This document shows positions 19,701-25,322 of a DNA stretch of 64,000 nucleotides, piece by piece. Position 1 is the stretch's first letter. Every line of letters starts with the position of its first letter. This stretch comes from a virus, in IMG/VR virus record IMGVR_UViG_3300045282_000084, positions 1 through 64,000 of that record. One strand, 5' to 3'. Both the position numbers and the translations under genes were made by a program. The notes below the pieces were generated by a model. That model did not search any database. It was not told where the DNA came from and saw only the letters and a list, made by a program, of their open reading frames with translations.

Positions 19701-20613
19701 CTACGCCGCCCTCGGTCTTGAAGTTCATCTGACCGAGCTGGATTGTCGCATCGACAACGTGGCTGACCCGATGGCGACCAGACTCACTAACCAGGCCACC
19801 GTGTACAGAAACGCCAGGAACGGCTTGGTTGGTGCGCAGGGCGATTACATCAACATCTGGGGCATCTCCGACGCGACCAACTGGCTTGGTCCCACGGCCG
19901 CGTCAGCCCCACTCGACACCCGCTACATCGAGAAGCCAGCGTGGAGGCAGATCAACGACTTCGTTGAGCCCGCCACCTTCTACCCAGGGTTGACCGACAC
20001 GATCTCGGTGTCAGACGCGCTGACGACGAAGCGCACGCACGCTTTGGCCGATGCGATCTCGATCAGCGATGCGCTGTCGGTCAGGCACCCGCGCACCCTG
20101 GCTGACTCGATCTCTGTCACTGACTCCTTGCGCCGCACTCCTGGGCCGCGGTTGGCCGACACGATCGTGATCTCCGACAGCCTGCGCGCGCAGGTCGGCA
20201 AACGGAATCTTGCCGACGCGATCAGCGTCTCTGACGCGCTCAATGTCGGCCCAGCGCGCCGTCTGAACGACAGCCTCAGCGTCACGGACAGCCTCAAGTC
20301 GCTCCGCATCCGTCGCCTTGACGACACCATCGCCATCAGCGATCGGATCAAGGGTCAGCAGATCCTTCACGACGGCTTCCAGGTCAGTGACCTGCTCACG
20401 TTCGTAGGCACGTTCCTCGAACTCCAGGCGTTCTTCACTCTGCGCGATTTTGCTGCCGTGCGCTTCCTGACCGCCGATTTCGCAGCCGTGGGCTTCACAT
20501 CGATCACCCGCCGCTTCGCCCGTTCGACCACAGCGGAGAAGCTGGTCGGCTTCACCAGTCGGGACTTCCGGGCGACCGACACCGTGCTGACCGAGGAACC
20601 GGATACAGTTTGA
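10723..20613 (+). CDS. giant modular adhesin with GH26-like and GH10 domains, 3296 aa
   Basis: This single gene encodes about 3300 residues built from alternating blocks. Repeats of 18-20 residues (DTISVTDAL plus a basic linker) occupy roughly residues 76-90, 324-540, 758-830, 1053-1194, 1413-1635, 2256-2541 and 3091-3226. Between them sit lectin-like beta-sandwich modules at about 117-303, 547-746, 840-1044, 1196-1403, 1643-1848 and 2542-2746; the third and last are clear paralogues. A GH26-like domain at about 1843-2184 has FRPFCEMNGGD (Glu1936) and YKSSEAST (Glu2108). A GH10 domain at about 2776-3086 has HTLIW (His2838), WHVVNEAFED (acid/base Glu2892) and VHLTELD (nucleophile Glu3005). GH10 enzymes cut beta-1,4-xylan and related glycans. 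The location in a tail-fibre block and the absence of a signal peptide suggest a long virion-attached fibre carrying two enzymes. Substrate and attachment are inferred. Confidence 0.85.
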   Translation: MGLQSRLGGFPSSSGLSTRSGFNRPSSLTFQSQDWIKMMLATPAGQFSQQTLTDDASKFLGGTGPGSATFPIALSDTISVSDTLPVLVVRQLIDTAITPTAATPTGLTNSAEGGSNGVTVTTANSGGASGNAWTTVAGSPTFQSTQVAHGSLAYNIPTNSETLIWTQGSVSDGYVRAYFYLSASTADFRIFGFLAASIQWRIRLNTSTFIIQNGAGTTTEATGTAVSSGQWYRLELHHNSAAQLEAKLWNSKDSSGAADQDLVAATATNSNIDELEFTSGGAVSSVYLDDLNGFATAWPGPAIGGSMDTLVVAITHTHPIALTDTISITDSLPVKVGRFISDTISITDLLLRIARPHIADTISVTDALARKFGPFLADTISITDALIALRTRALSDTISITDALARTARPSMADTIAVSDLLHTRAGPLLADTITVTDSLKRAIGEMGLIDTISVTESLARRSATAPTDTISVSDSLATTRVRFLADTISVTDALARGGFARSLTDTISLTDAIVKFAVHGLADTIAISDALPTGRNRPLMDSAYSWAFTDTFTRSSSTVFGGSWIGTSSPHFNVDGSEAQAVSVIASRTGQQYLLVGQADVQVQVRMMFDQLPTGAGPVDFGVWVDSDSANANGYRTRWQIAVAGTISNVTASDVATTLATVSSGTPSQGTPLPGEWWWMKVERAGVNLRVKAWRQTSVEPSAWDHDTVDTAVPPGQYVGVHFQTPAGVTNTPTFNWDDFSWRTTDVLVKSVPVLSDTISVSDTLISGRTRPIADTISITDALVKGGAVQRALSDTISVTDAIARRALPLVADSISLSDSIGRGRSLVDDGTTMGDQTLVSDTYTRSVGSGLGTADTGQTYGNFGASSVNGSAAVLPAIANTGVGAFVNGITKINEGGLVKIAFSATPTDTISVFTFLRLNPGFTAYYNVHLYLFSGTTVNLSNTVFTPSTTFAAPGSDVTIDAAWVNTQSYWMRFEVQGNQLRWRAWKDGSGEPTAWMFITTDSSVSTGGTVGFQTFGGAALTAGINVTFDNLLGYNNSDSLLLRPTRPLSDTISVSDSLRFKFGRPISDTISITDALVKGGVSARPISDTISVSDLLARREQPLITDTISVSDSLVKAAVKLIADTISVTDALLRAPTPKLADTIAVSDALASLRVRPLSDTIAVSDGLTLRVGRPIADTIAVTDGLASVVSVVLHNDFDTGQTSGTTITTGNSGATGDNAFNTVAGVPTYDSTIAFAGTLSMACITGATRQVGWSTSLGTQTLLWGRAYGSFASLAGTAIRIVQADGNVTTNLLRIATVAATGALQISVASFGTVTTTHTLTANQWFRIEWKFQVTGSVSSVELKLFLTPTSSTPDETISTSFAETDSSFAAVKIGVGSTSGSTFNFDELNTNNLGYPGPIAGGASRALTDTISITDLLPVKVGRFLAETITVTDTLARRTQVALAETISVTDLLARRVGRPLADTISITDLLPVRVGRFLIDTISITDLLARAQLRTLADTITITDALAALAKRGLVDTISVTDSLPIRVARFLTDTISVTDLLARAQLRSLLDTISITDALVVLAKRGLTDTIAVTDALALRVGRPLTDTISITDSLARRTTRPIADTISVTDALVPRRYRLLADSITGGGAGTTPTVRSSNVAASSATTTLSFSSLPSGAAVGDILMVHVSAVLGSSDITCTTSNLTRSVITNDSTTLRSAVFWRTLTSGDISSPPTMSFSGPSATGMHLNAMCVVGADPTTPVANTASGASSGTRARDITIGGNTGEAAGELVLALIGSNSSPVPWATNNIVGAPLAMITSEQVPGGMVDSTSQARVETAIGFKTPIGHSWYQWDMSAYTFPEAGGSGTGVTSDYENNRLSSISWPSEQTWPGGQNATVVSPNAPSGDTSPSYWLQYLAQGNYDALIYAFMAKLRTWGRAVVFRPFCEMNGGDHPWEVAWETHVHRATDAEHATYLKLAWQRVFLIAKGTDAELASAGMLSAGGFTTSSLAYTQNSGHSADAQNVFFHWNPQAFETSTTNRWDDYWPGTTPSGRAYVDFAGVELYISTGGTWSSTLNQLLHSTTVNSGRTHNSLYDHYIPLTNLNGGGSGETGYRYKSSEASTAAAIARINSIFDGTNGLAFNPLWRFLGYWDGGLETGTNGDSHVDNTGHSDIRTAITTILATGYLRPVLTDTMLSAPSGWTLGKQARRSLDTGSTSAHTNGGPGEVGSIVLWASAPIASATASTVGYGNYTSLSLLVSPISVAGISDTISFTVRPTVPLVDTITITESIQLRTAYKIADTISISDSLARAQPRALADTISITDAIKRRITPLLTDIGAFPNLLLPGGTVLPGGGVVATDCDTLAVTVRRFLADTISVSDSLVRKPTRALIDTIAVSDSLVKYAAKLLADTIAVSDSLARRVTRPLADTIAISDALAKGTLLHLSETISVSDTLASLRVRPITDTISITENLATSASGHKSVTLSDTISVSDALALRTTRLFADSISITDNLTAVAGHRQVALADTIAVSDLLARKGAPQLTDTIAVGTDQTLGADTFSRTVPVGLGIADSGQSYGTFGSGISVGSGVASIPFAANTGIGGYMVGPNSKNTGALMKMGFTALPDDIASSFLLLRLDSGFTHYYNAHLYLTPGGQVVLSRTIFTPSGSFDAGTSDITIDASWVNTQAYWLRFEALGTTLRWKAWKDGSSEPHAWSFVTVDGSVSASGTVGFQTFANAGLTASVQGTFDQLSFYSPGDWITTALPSRHLPLVDTISISDRLQHHVLGTSITAAQTTDPHYAPIVLRSFQSVTPEYEMQWGQVEPSQGTFFWTNVDTITAWAVANRKQVRGHTLIWDGGGDPAMMPPWVTGGSWTSTTLKAALQAHINAVVGRYKGVVRVWHVVNEAFEDDGSRTNWIFQNVIGDSWIELAFQYAYAADPTAKLLYNDYGDDWGYYSLNPKYNAILAMATDFVNRGIPIHGIGFQGHYDLQYTDYPDPADLTGVLSTYAALGLEVHLTELDCRIDNVADPMATRLTNQATVYRNARNGLVGAQGDYINIWGISDATNWLGPTAASAPLDTRYIEKPAWRQINDFVEPATFYPGLTDTISVSDALTTKRTHALADAISISDALSVRHPRTLADSISVTDSLRRTPGPRLADTIVISDSLRAQVGKRNLADAISVSDALNVGPARRLNDSLSVTDSLKSLRIRRLDDTIAISDRIKGQQILHDGFQVSDLLTFVGTFLELQAFFTLRDFAAVRFLTADFAAVGFTSITRRFARSTTAEKLVGFTSRDFRATDTVLTEEPDTV
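10948..20394 (+). repeat. about 60 in-frame DTISVTD-type coding repeats
   Basis: By hand count I find roughly 60 copies of a 54-60 base unit coding for D-T-I-S/A-V/I-T/S-D-x-L followed by 8-11 variable, usually basic residues and a Leu-Ala or Leu-Ser. Main arrays lie at 11692-12345 (12 copies), 12985-13205 (4), 13879-14310 (8), 14960-15625 (12), 17488-18345 (about 14) and 19995-20400 (7-8), with single copies at 10948 and 19000. The core is conserved in protein and partly in DNA (GACACGATCTCG), while linkers vary. This suggests growth by unequal recombination, then divergence. Confidence 0.9.
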
Positions 20614-20616
20614 CCC

Positions 20617-20898
20617 ATGTCTGAGAACGTGTACGACAAGGGCGATGAAGTGATTTTCCAGACGACGATCAAGGATCGCAACGGCATACTGATCGATCCT
20701 AGTGGCGTGCAGTTCTCGATCATCTTCCCCGACAAGACCTCGCAGAGCCCCACGCCCAGTCGCGATTCTCTCGGTATCTATGAGACCAAGGCCGTCTGCA
20801 CGCAGGTCGGGCGGTACTTCTACAGATGGACGACCACGGGTGGGGATTACATTGGCGCTGACGAGCGGAGTTTCTCAGTTCGTCCCAGCGCCTTCTGA
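20617..20898 (+). CDS. Ig-like virion protein, 93 aa
   Basis: The start is four bases after the giant gene's stop, so the two are probably co-translated. The sequence follows an Ig-like beta-sandwich: VYDKGDEVIFQTTIKD, then a DPSGVQFSIIFPD strand, then GIYETKAVC, VGRYFYRWTTTG and a closing FSVRPSAF. Small proteins of this form often follow tail-fibre genes in actinobacterial phages. It may cap or anchor the giant protein; that is inference from adjacency. Confidence 0.6.
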   Translation: MSENVYDKGDEVIFQTTIKDRNGILIDPSGVQFSIIFPDKTSQSPTPSRDSLGIYETKAVCTQVGRYFYRWTTTGGDYIGADERSFSVRPSAF

Positions 20899-20906
20899 TC
20901 TTCACC

Positions 20907-20935
20907 TTGCGATTCTTCCTGCTTAGAGGTACTAT
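20907..20935 (+). promoter_or_regulatory. sigma70-like promoter upstream of capsid gene
   Basis: TTGCGA at 20907-20912 and TACTAT at 20930-20935 are separated by exactly 17 bases in the only sizeable gap of the head region (20899-21083). It would let the capsid gene be expressed independently of the giant gene upstream. Match to consensus is moderate. Confidence 0.45.
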
Positions 20936-21037
20936 CGCGCCCAGCTAGACAAGCTCACTCCCGCCGTGCGTTCAGGTGCCTGGTCCAACCGGAACCCTTA
21001 GCAAGCGGCCCATCGGGTGAAGCGGTCGGAGATGTTG

Positions 21038-21054
21038 CGCACCCATTGTGCGCC
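21038..21054 (+). other. 6-bp hairpin in capsid gene leader
   Basis: GCGCAC and GTGCGC are perfectly complementary around a CCATT loop, 17 bases before the AGGAGG ribosome binding site of the capsid gene. It lacks a T-tract, so it is not a typical terminator. It may stabilise the abundant capsid transcript or be a processing site. Confidence 0.35.
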
Positions 21055-21083
21055 GCCGTGGCACCCGAATAGGAGGATGAGCA

Positions 21084-22670
21084 GTGGATCTTGAGGCCGT
21101 TCTCAAGCGCCTGACTGAGCTGGCAGAGAAGGCTGCTGCCGGTGAAAACGTGGATGAGGAGCGAAAGAAGCTGGAGGCAGAAAAGGCACGTCTCCAGCGT
21201 GAGGAGGACGAGCGCGCCGCCAAGGCCGCTGACGCAGAGGACACCAAGGGCCAGAAGGCCGACGACAACTCGAACGAGTCCGAGCTTGACCGGCTTCGTC
21301 GTGAGAAGCGCGAGCGCGATGAGCGCGAGTTCGTTCAGAGCGTCGTAGGCAAGGCGCTCGAAGTTGCTCGTGGAAATCAGGACGAGCAGCGCAAGCGGAT
21401 GCAGTCTCTGGCCGAGGAGGAGCTTGCCAAGGCTCTCGGCGGTGGTGCACTTGACGAGACCGTGCGCGGTCTCCTCGCCTCGACCCGCACCGAGTCCCGC
21501 TTCATTGGCGCAGGTGGCGACGAGGATGTCGCCAAGGCCATCGCAGCGGGAGGCACAGTGGATCGAAACTACGCCGGGGGTACCCAGGTCGCCATCTCCA
21601 AGGGAGCAGAGGCGATCTTCAAGCGCAAGTCCCTGGCTGAGTTCATGTCGATCGTCGCCCGCGCCTCGCGGCCAGCGATGGGCATCCTCAAGCCCGAGGA
21701 GAAGGAGTTCCTGGAGTGGTCGCAGAAGGCAGCCCTCGCAGAGGGCACGACCACAGCCGGTGGGTTCCTGATCCACCCCGAGTGGATGCCTGACATCCTC
21801 GGCCTGCTCCGTGGCTGGGCGATCGTGCGTCAGGCCAATCCGCGTATCGTGCCGTTCTCCAGGCTCATGAACCAGACGAGCATCTCGTCAGGCGCAACGG
21901 CCTTCTACACGGCAGAGAACGCGGTCATCTCGCCAAGCGGGATGACGTTCAACGAGGCTCCGCTGCTGACGCCGCACAACCTGACGGCGCTGGTGCCAGT
22001 CTCCAACTACCTGCTCAACGACGCGGCTGCTGCCGAGGGCATCGTCCGCGACGACCTCGCCGTGGTCATGGGGCTGCGCGAGGATCTCGCGTTCATCCAG
22101 GGCGTCGGTACCGGCGGCGAGCCTCTGGGCCTGCGCAACATCTCCGGTATCACGCTGAACCCGCTGACGGTCGCCACCAACGGCATCGCCGTCAACCTCG
22201 TCAACATGCGCCAGATCAAGAACACCGTCCGCTCGATGAACGCGGTCGGCGCTCGCTGGGCCTGGTTCTTCAACCCGGCGCTGGTCTCGCATCTGGAGAC
22301 TCTGACCGACTCGTTCGGCCGCTTCCTGGCGGACACGTCGATCCTCTCCTACGACGAGCCGAACCACAGCGGCACCCTCGACGGCGTACCGTTCTTCACC
22401 TCCAACCAGATCCCCATCAACCTGACGACCGGCACGTCTACGAACACCACGTATCTGATGCTGGTGAACATGTCCGAGACGATCGTCGGAGCGAGCCAGG
22501 ATCTGACCCTGGACGTGTCGAGCGAGGCGTCGTACACCACAGACGGTGGCACCACCTGGGTGTCCACTTTCCAGAACAACCAGACGCTGTTCCGGGCCGT
22601 GATGCGGCATGACATCAATCACCGCCGCCCGAACCAGATCATCGTGCAGACCGGGGTGATTGTCCCGTAA
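21084..22670 (+). CDS. major capsid protein, HK97 fold, with delta domain
   Basis: The GTG start at 21084 is set by a perfect AGGAGG seven bases upstream. Residues 1 to about 130 are a charged coiled coil (the delta or scaffold domain removed by the prohead protease). From about residue 165 the HK97 capsid fold appears: LAEGTTTAGGFLIHPEW, SRLMNQTSISSGATAFYTAENA, LVPVSNYLLNDAAA, LAFIQGVGTGGEPLGLRN, WAWFFNPALVSHLETL, TLDGVPFFTSNQIPI, and the final TLFRAVMRHDINHRRPNQIIV. Total length (528) fits a capsid with an uncleaved scaffold domain. Its separation from the protease by 15 kb is unusual. Confidence 0.92.
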   Translation: MDLEAVLKRLTELAEKAAAGENVDEERKKLEAEKARLQREEDERAAKAADAEDTKGQKADDNSNESELDRLRREKRERDEREFVQSVVGKALEVARGNQDEQRKRMQSLAEEELAKALGGGALDETVRGLLASTRTESRFIGAGGDEDVAKAIAAGGTVDRNYAGGTQVAISKGAEAIFKRKSLAEFMSIVARASRPAMGILKPEEKEFLEWSQKAALAEGTTTAGGFLIHPEWMPDILGLLRGWAIVRQANPRIVPFSRLMNQTSISSGATAFYTAENAVISPSGMTFNEAPLLTPHNLTALVPVSNYLLNDAAAAEGIVRDDLAVVMGLREDLAFIQGVGTGGEPLGLRNISGITLNPLTVATNGIAVNLVNMRQIKNTVRSMNAVGARWAWFFNPALVSHLETLTDSFGRFLADTSILSYDEPNHSGTLDGVPFFTSNQIPINLTTGTSTNTTYLMLVNMSETIVGASQDLTLDVSSEASYTTDGGTTWVSTFQNNQTLFRAVMRHDINHRRPNQIIVQTGVIVP

Positions 22671-22789
22671 TGTCCGACGTACCGGAAGGGGCCGTCCCAT
22701 TCCTATGGGCGCGAGCCTATGACAGCCTGGGACGCCCCCTACCGGCAACACGTGCAGAACTTGAACTCACCCGAGGAGGAACAGGAACC

Positions 22790-23260
22790 ATGAGGCTGAT
22801 TGGAACTGGGAAGGACCCCCGTTACCCAAAGGGTCTGGTCTTCGACTCTGCCGAGGACACCCGCGAGTGCAAGTCGCTCGTGGACGCGGGCTGGGCGACC
22901 GTTGGTGAGCACGACGGTGAGGCTCCTGGCTACTTCGGCGATCAGCGCACAGTCGAGATCGCACAGGCAGCAGTTCGCGGTGACACCCTTTCGCTTCCGC
23001 ACGAGGCTGAGGTCGCCGAGAAGATCGCGGGCAACGAGCATGCGATCGTTCACACCGACAACGCCAGCGCCACGGTCGGCGACGACGTGGCCGAGGCAGA
23101 GAAGGCACGCAAGGTGGGCCACCTGGGTGCAGAGGGCGGGCCGCAGAAGACGCACAAGCGGCAGTCCGAGCCGATCGAGACCGACACGCCGGTCGAGCGG
23201 ACGACGCACCATCGCTCGGCGAAGGAGACCGCGCGCGGAGCGGCACCTGCGGGGGAGTGA
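22790..23260 (+). CDS. hypothetical head-region protein, 156 aa
   Basis: The frame is open back to an ATG at 22670 overlapping the capsid stop. I prefer ATG 22790 because it has GGAGGAACAGGA upstream and because codons 22670-22789 have poor GC bias at the third position while those after 22790 are strongly GC-biased. The protein has a small N-terminal domain (LIGTGKDPRYPKGLVFDS, TRECKSLVDAGWATVGE), then a long charged, probably disordered tail. It lies between capsid and connector genes. No family recognised; a head accessory protein is likely. Confidence 0.55.
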   Translation: MRLIGTGKDPRYPKGLVFDSAEDTRECKSLVDAGWATVGEHDGEAPGYFGDQRTVEIAQAAVRGDTLSLPHEAEVAEKIAGNEHAIVHTDNASATVGDDVAEAEKARKVGHLGAEGGPQKTHKRQSEPIETDTPVERTTHHRSAKETARGAAPAGE

Positions 23261-23848
23261 GTGGCGGCGCTCTACACGGATACGCCGACCCTCAAGTCCT
23301 ACTTGTCGAAGGACTCACGGACGGTGGACGACGCATGGTTGGGCATCCTGCTCGACTGTGCGGAGTCCACCGTCCGCAGGATGACGGGGCACAACTTCGG
23401 CCTCATTGAGACCGGAGTATCGAAGGTCTACTCGACCCTGGGCAAGAATCGCGTCCGAGTGGTGGACGCGCAGAACGTGACACAGGTGATCTTGGCTGGG
23501 TCGAACATCCTCCCCAACTATTGGATGCTCGACACCGGCATGATGGGAGAACCCGCACAGTGGATCTATATCTTCGCTCCAATCTCGGTCACCTACTCAG
23601 CCCTGGGGTTCTTCGCCAACGGGCTAAACGACCTGACCGTGAAGGGCGACTTCGGCTGGAGCCCTCCGCCAGCCGACATCACCGACGCCACCTACGTGCT
23701 GGCGGCTCGGTACCACAAGGAGCGCGGTCATGAGTACAGCGATGCGGTGCAGACCGAGGCTGGGCTCATGACCTACTACAAGCAGTTGCCGGGTCGCGTT
23801 CAGGCAGCCCTGAGCGCGGTCAAGGTTCCGAACATCGTGCTGGTGTGA
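23261..23848 (+). CDS. head-tail connector (adaptor) protein
   Basis: The GTG start directly follows the previous stop. Length (195) and layout fit adaptor proteins of the HK97 gp6 / SPP1 gp15 type, which form the ring under the portal. Features are a helical start TDTPTLKSYLSKDSRTVDDAWLGILLDCAESTVRRMTG, a central beta region, then VKGDFGWSPPPADITDATYVLAARYHKERG and a helix ending near the C-terminus. The pattern GxFGW-PP-DI-A is typical of this group. Position after the capsid gene agrees. Confidence 0.7.
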   Translation: MAALYTDTPTLKSYLSKDSRTVDDAWLGILLDCAESTVRRMTGHNFGLIETGVSKVYSTLGKNRVRVVDAQNVTQVILAGSNILPNYWMLDTGMMGEPAQWIYIFAPISVTYSALGFFANGLNDLTVKGDFGWSPPPADITDATYVLAARYHKERGHEYSDAVQTEAGLMTYYKQLPGRVQAALSAVKVPNIVLV

Positions 23849-24453
23849 TGGACATTGTTCCTGATGGATACCGGGTAACCGCCCGCGTCTTCGGGCCTCG
23901 GATGCTGACCCCCGAGGAGACGAACGCGATCTTCATGGGAGAGGCCGAGGACATGCTGTACACCGAGGCACATGTTGGCGCGGAGGCGTGGCGCAGGATG
24001 GCCCGCCGCCGCAAGCGCACGGGCCACTACGCCGACAGCATCGACATTGTGAACGTGCACCCGGCTGCCCGCTCGATCGGGATCGACTTTGGCTCCACCC
24101 TCTCCTACGCGCACCTGCTCGAAGAAGGTCACGCAGGCAGCGAGGCCAGCGGAAGGGCGCTGGGCAACTCCAAGCGACCCTGGCCCGACAAGAGGGGGCT
24201 GACTCAGGGCTTGAACACGAGTTCCCGCCGTATCAGTCGGCGTAGTGTAGGCAGAGTCACGCCCGGCAGCTCTCGCATGGATGCGGGCAGGGTGTTCCGA
24301 AAGACCTCTGGCCCTGCGAAGCCAGCCCGGTTTATGGATCGCGTGCAGGCTGAGGTTGAGCCCCAACTACGTCTGGCTGTCAGAGCCTCGGGCCGCGAGA
24401 TCCGCAACAGAATCGTGGCCGACCTGAACGCTCACTCGGAGTTCACGGTATGA
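23848..24453 (+). CDS. neck protein, HK97 gp10-like
   Basis: The ATG overlaps the previous stop (TGATG); a GTG one codon earlier is possible. The 201-residue protein is basic, with an RRMARRRKRTGHYADSI segment and YAHLLEEGHAG near residue 90, the turn seen in gp10-type tail completion proteins. The C-terminal helix (RFMDRVQAEVEPQLRLAVRASG) also fits. Its place third after the capsid gene is standard for a neck or head-tail joining protein. Confidence 0.6.
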   Translation: MDIVPDGYRVTARVFGPRMLTPEETNAIFMGEAEDMLYTEAHVGAEAWRRMARRRKRTGHYADSIDIVNVHPAARSIGIDFGSTLSYAHLLEEGHAGSEASGRALGNSKRPWPDKRGLTQGLNTSSRRISRRSVGRVTPGSSRMDAGRVFRKTSGPAKPARFMDRVQAEVEPQLRLAVRASGREIRNRIVADLNAHSEFTV

Positions 24454-24926
24454 GTGCGCCAGCGACGATCGCGACCCCTGGGAGCTTGGTGTCGCTGATG
24501 AGCGGCTACCTTAGCCTGCTGGGCACGGTCAACGACAGCCTGCCCGAAGATTACACTCCTCTGAGCATTTACCGGTGGCGACCGAGGAACCCCGATTGGC
24601 CCGGAATCTACAACTGGATTTTCACCCCAGGCACCTTTCAGCAGACGGACCTTGCGCGCTGGGTGGACTTCCTGGATGTGGCCACGAGGATCATGGTCTA
24701 CCCCACCGACGAGTACGAGGAGTCGGACGCCCTGGAGGTGTACGCCGACGCCTTCCGCAACGTCGTGGACTTCGGCTTCCGCTCGAACAACGGAATGCCC
24801 TTGGGCGGCGTAGCCACCGAGGCTCACCGCACGGGCATGCGGATCATCACCGACACGTGGGACAGAGAGTATCTGGGGATCGAGTTTCCGATCCGCTTCA
24901 AGCTGGCCCGAATCGTGCATGACTAG
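24450..24926 (+). CDS. probable tail terminator protein
   Basis: It overlaps the neck gene by four bases. The 158-residue protein has the alternating alpha/beta layout of small tail terminators, with strands RIMVYPTDEYEES, RTGMRIITDT and a last strand YLGIEFPIRFKLARI. Tail terminators cap the growing tail tube and bind the neck. No sharp motif exists for this family, so the call rests mainly on length and position between the neck and tail tube genes. Confidence 0.5.
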   Translation: MSAPATIATPGSLVSLMSGYLSLLGTVNDSLPEDYTPLSIYRWRPRNPDWPGIYNWIFTPGTFQQTDLARWVDFLDVATRIMVYPTDEYEESDALEVYADAFRNVVDFGFRSNNGMPLGGVATEAHRTGMRIITDTWDREYLGIEFPIRFKLARIVHD

Positions 24927-24935
24927 GAGGAGCTG

Positions 24936-25322
24936 ATGGAACGGATCTTCAAGACCCCGGAGGACTCGCACGATGCGGTCGAGATCGTGGGCGTCGGGGT
25001 TGTCCCTGCCTATGGCAAGGGGGGCATCCTCGTCTCCCGCGTCGAGCTTCCAGAACTCGGTAAGGTCGAGGGCAAGGAGCGCGACGAGGCGGTCAAGGTG
25101 TGGGCCGAGAGTCGCGGCCTGGTCGTCATGGACGCCAAGAAGGCCGAGATGGACGCACTCGAACCACCCGAAAACGAACTCTACTCAGTGGGGCGCGAAG
25201 CCTACATGAAGCTGTTCCCCAACGATCAGACCACCGTCGCTACGGTGGTAGAGGAGGTTCAGCCCGCGCCGCCTCAGAAGGCTGATCTCACGTCGAGTGA
25301 GGCGAAGGGAGGCTCCAAGTGA
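24936..25322 (+). CDS. hypothetical protein before tail tube, 128 aa
   Basis: AGGAGGAG precedes the ATG. The N-terminal 80 residues form a compact alpha/beta unit (DAVEIVGVGVVPAYGKGGILVSRVELPEL, then a DEAVKVWAESRGLVVMD helix-strand). The C-terminus is Pro/Glu-rich. It ends on the GTG of the tail tube gene (GTGA overlap). Unknown function; possibly a tail completion accessory protein. Confidence 0.6.
   Translation: MERIFKTPEDSHDAVEIVGVGVVPAYGKGGILVSRVELPELGKVEGKERDEAVKVWAESRGLVVMDAKKAEMDALEPPENELYSVGREAYMKLFPNDQTTVATVVEEVQPAPPQKADLTSSEAKGGSK

Noticed and set aside
10948-20394. CRISPR array because of regular repeats
   Set aside because: The repeats are in-frame coding units with diverged DNA and no constant repeat plus unique spacer pattern; no cas genes occur.
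8218-20613. Diversity-generating retroelement target in the fibre genes
   Set aside because: No reverse transcriptase or template repeat pair was seen in the window.
21888-22751. 287-codon minus-strand open frame opposite the capsid gene
   Set aside because: It is a shadow of the major capsid gene; composition is unlike the phage proteins.
22670-22789. Start of the post-capsid gene at ATG 22670
   Set aside because: Third-position GC is low over these 40 codons and a strong binding site precedes ATG 22790.
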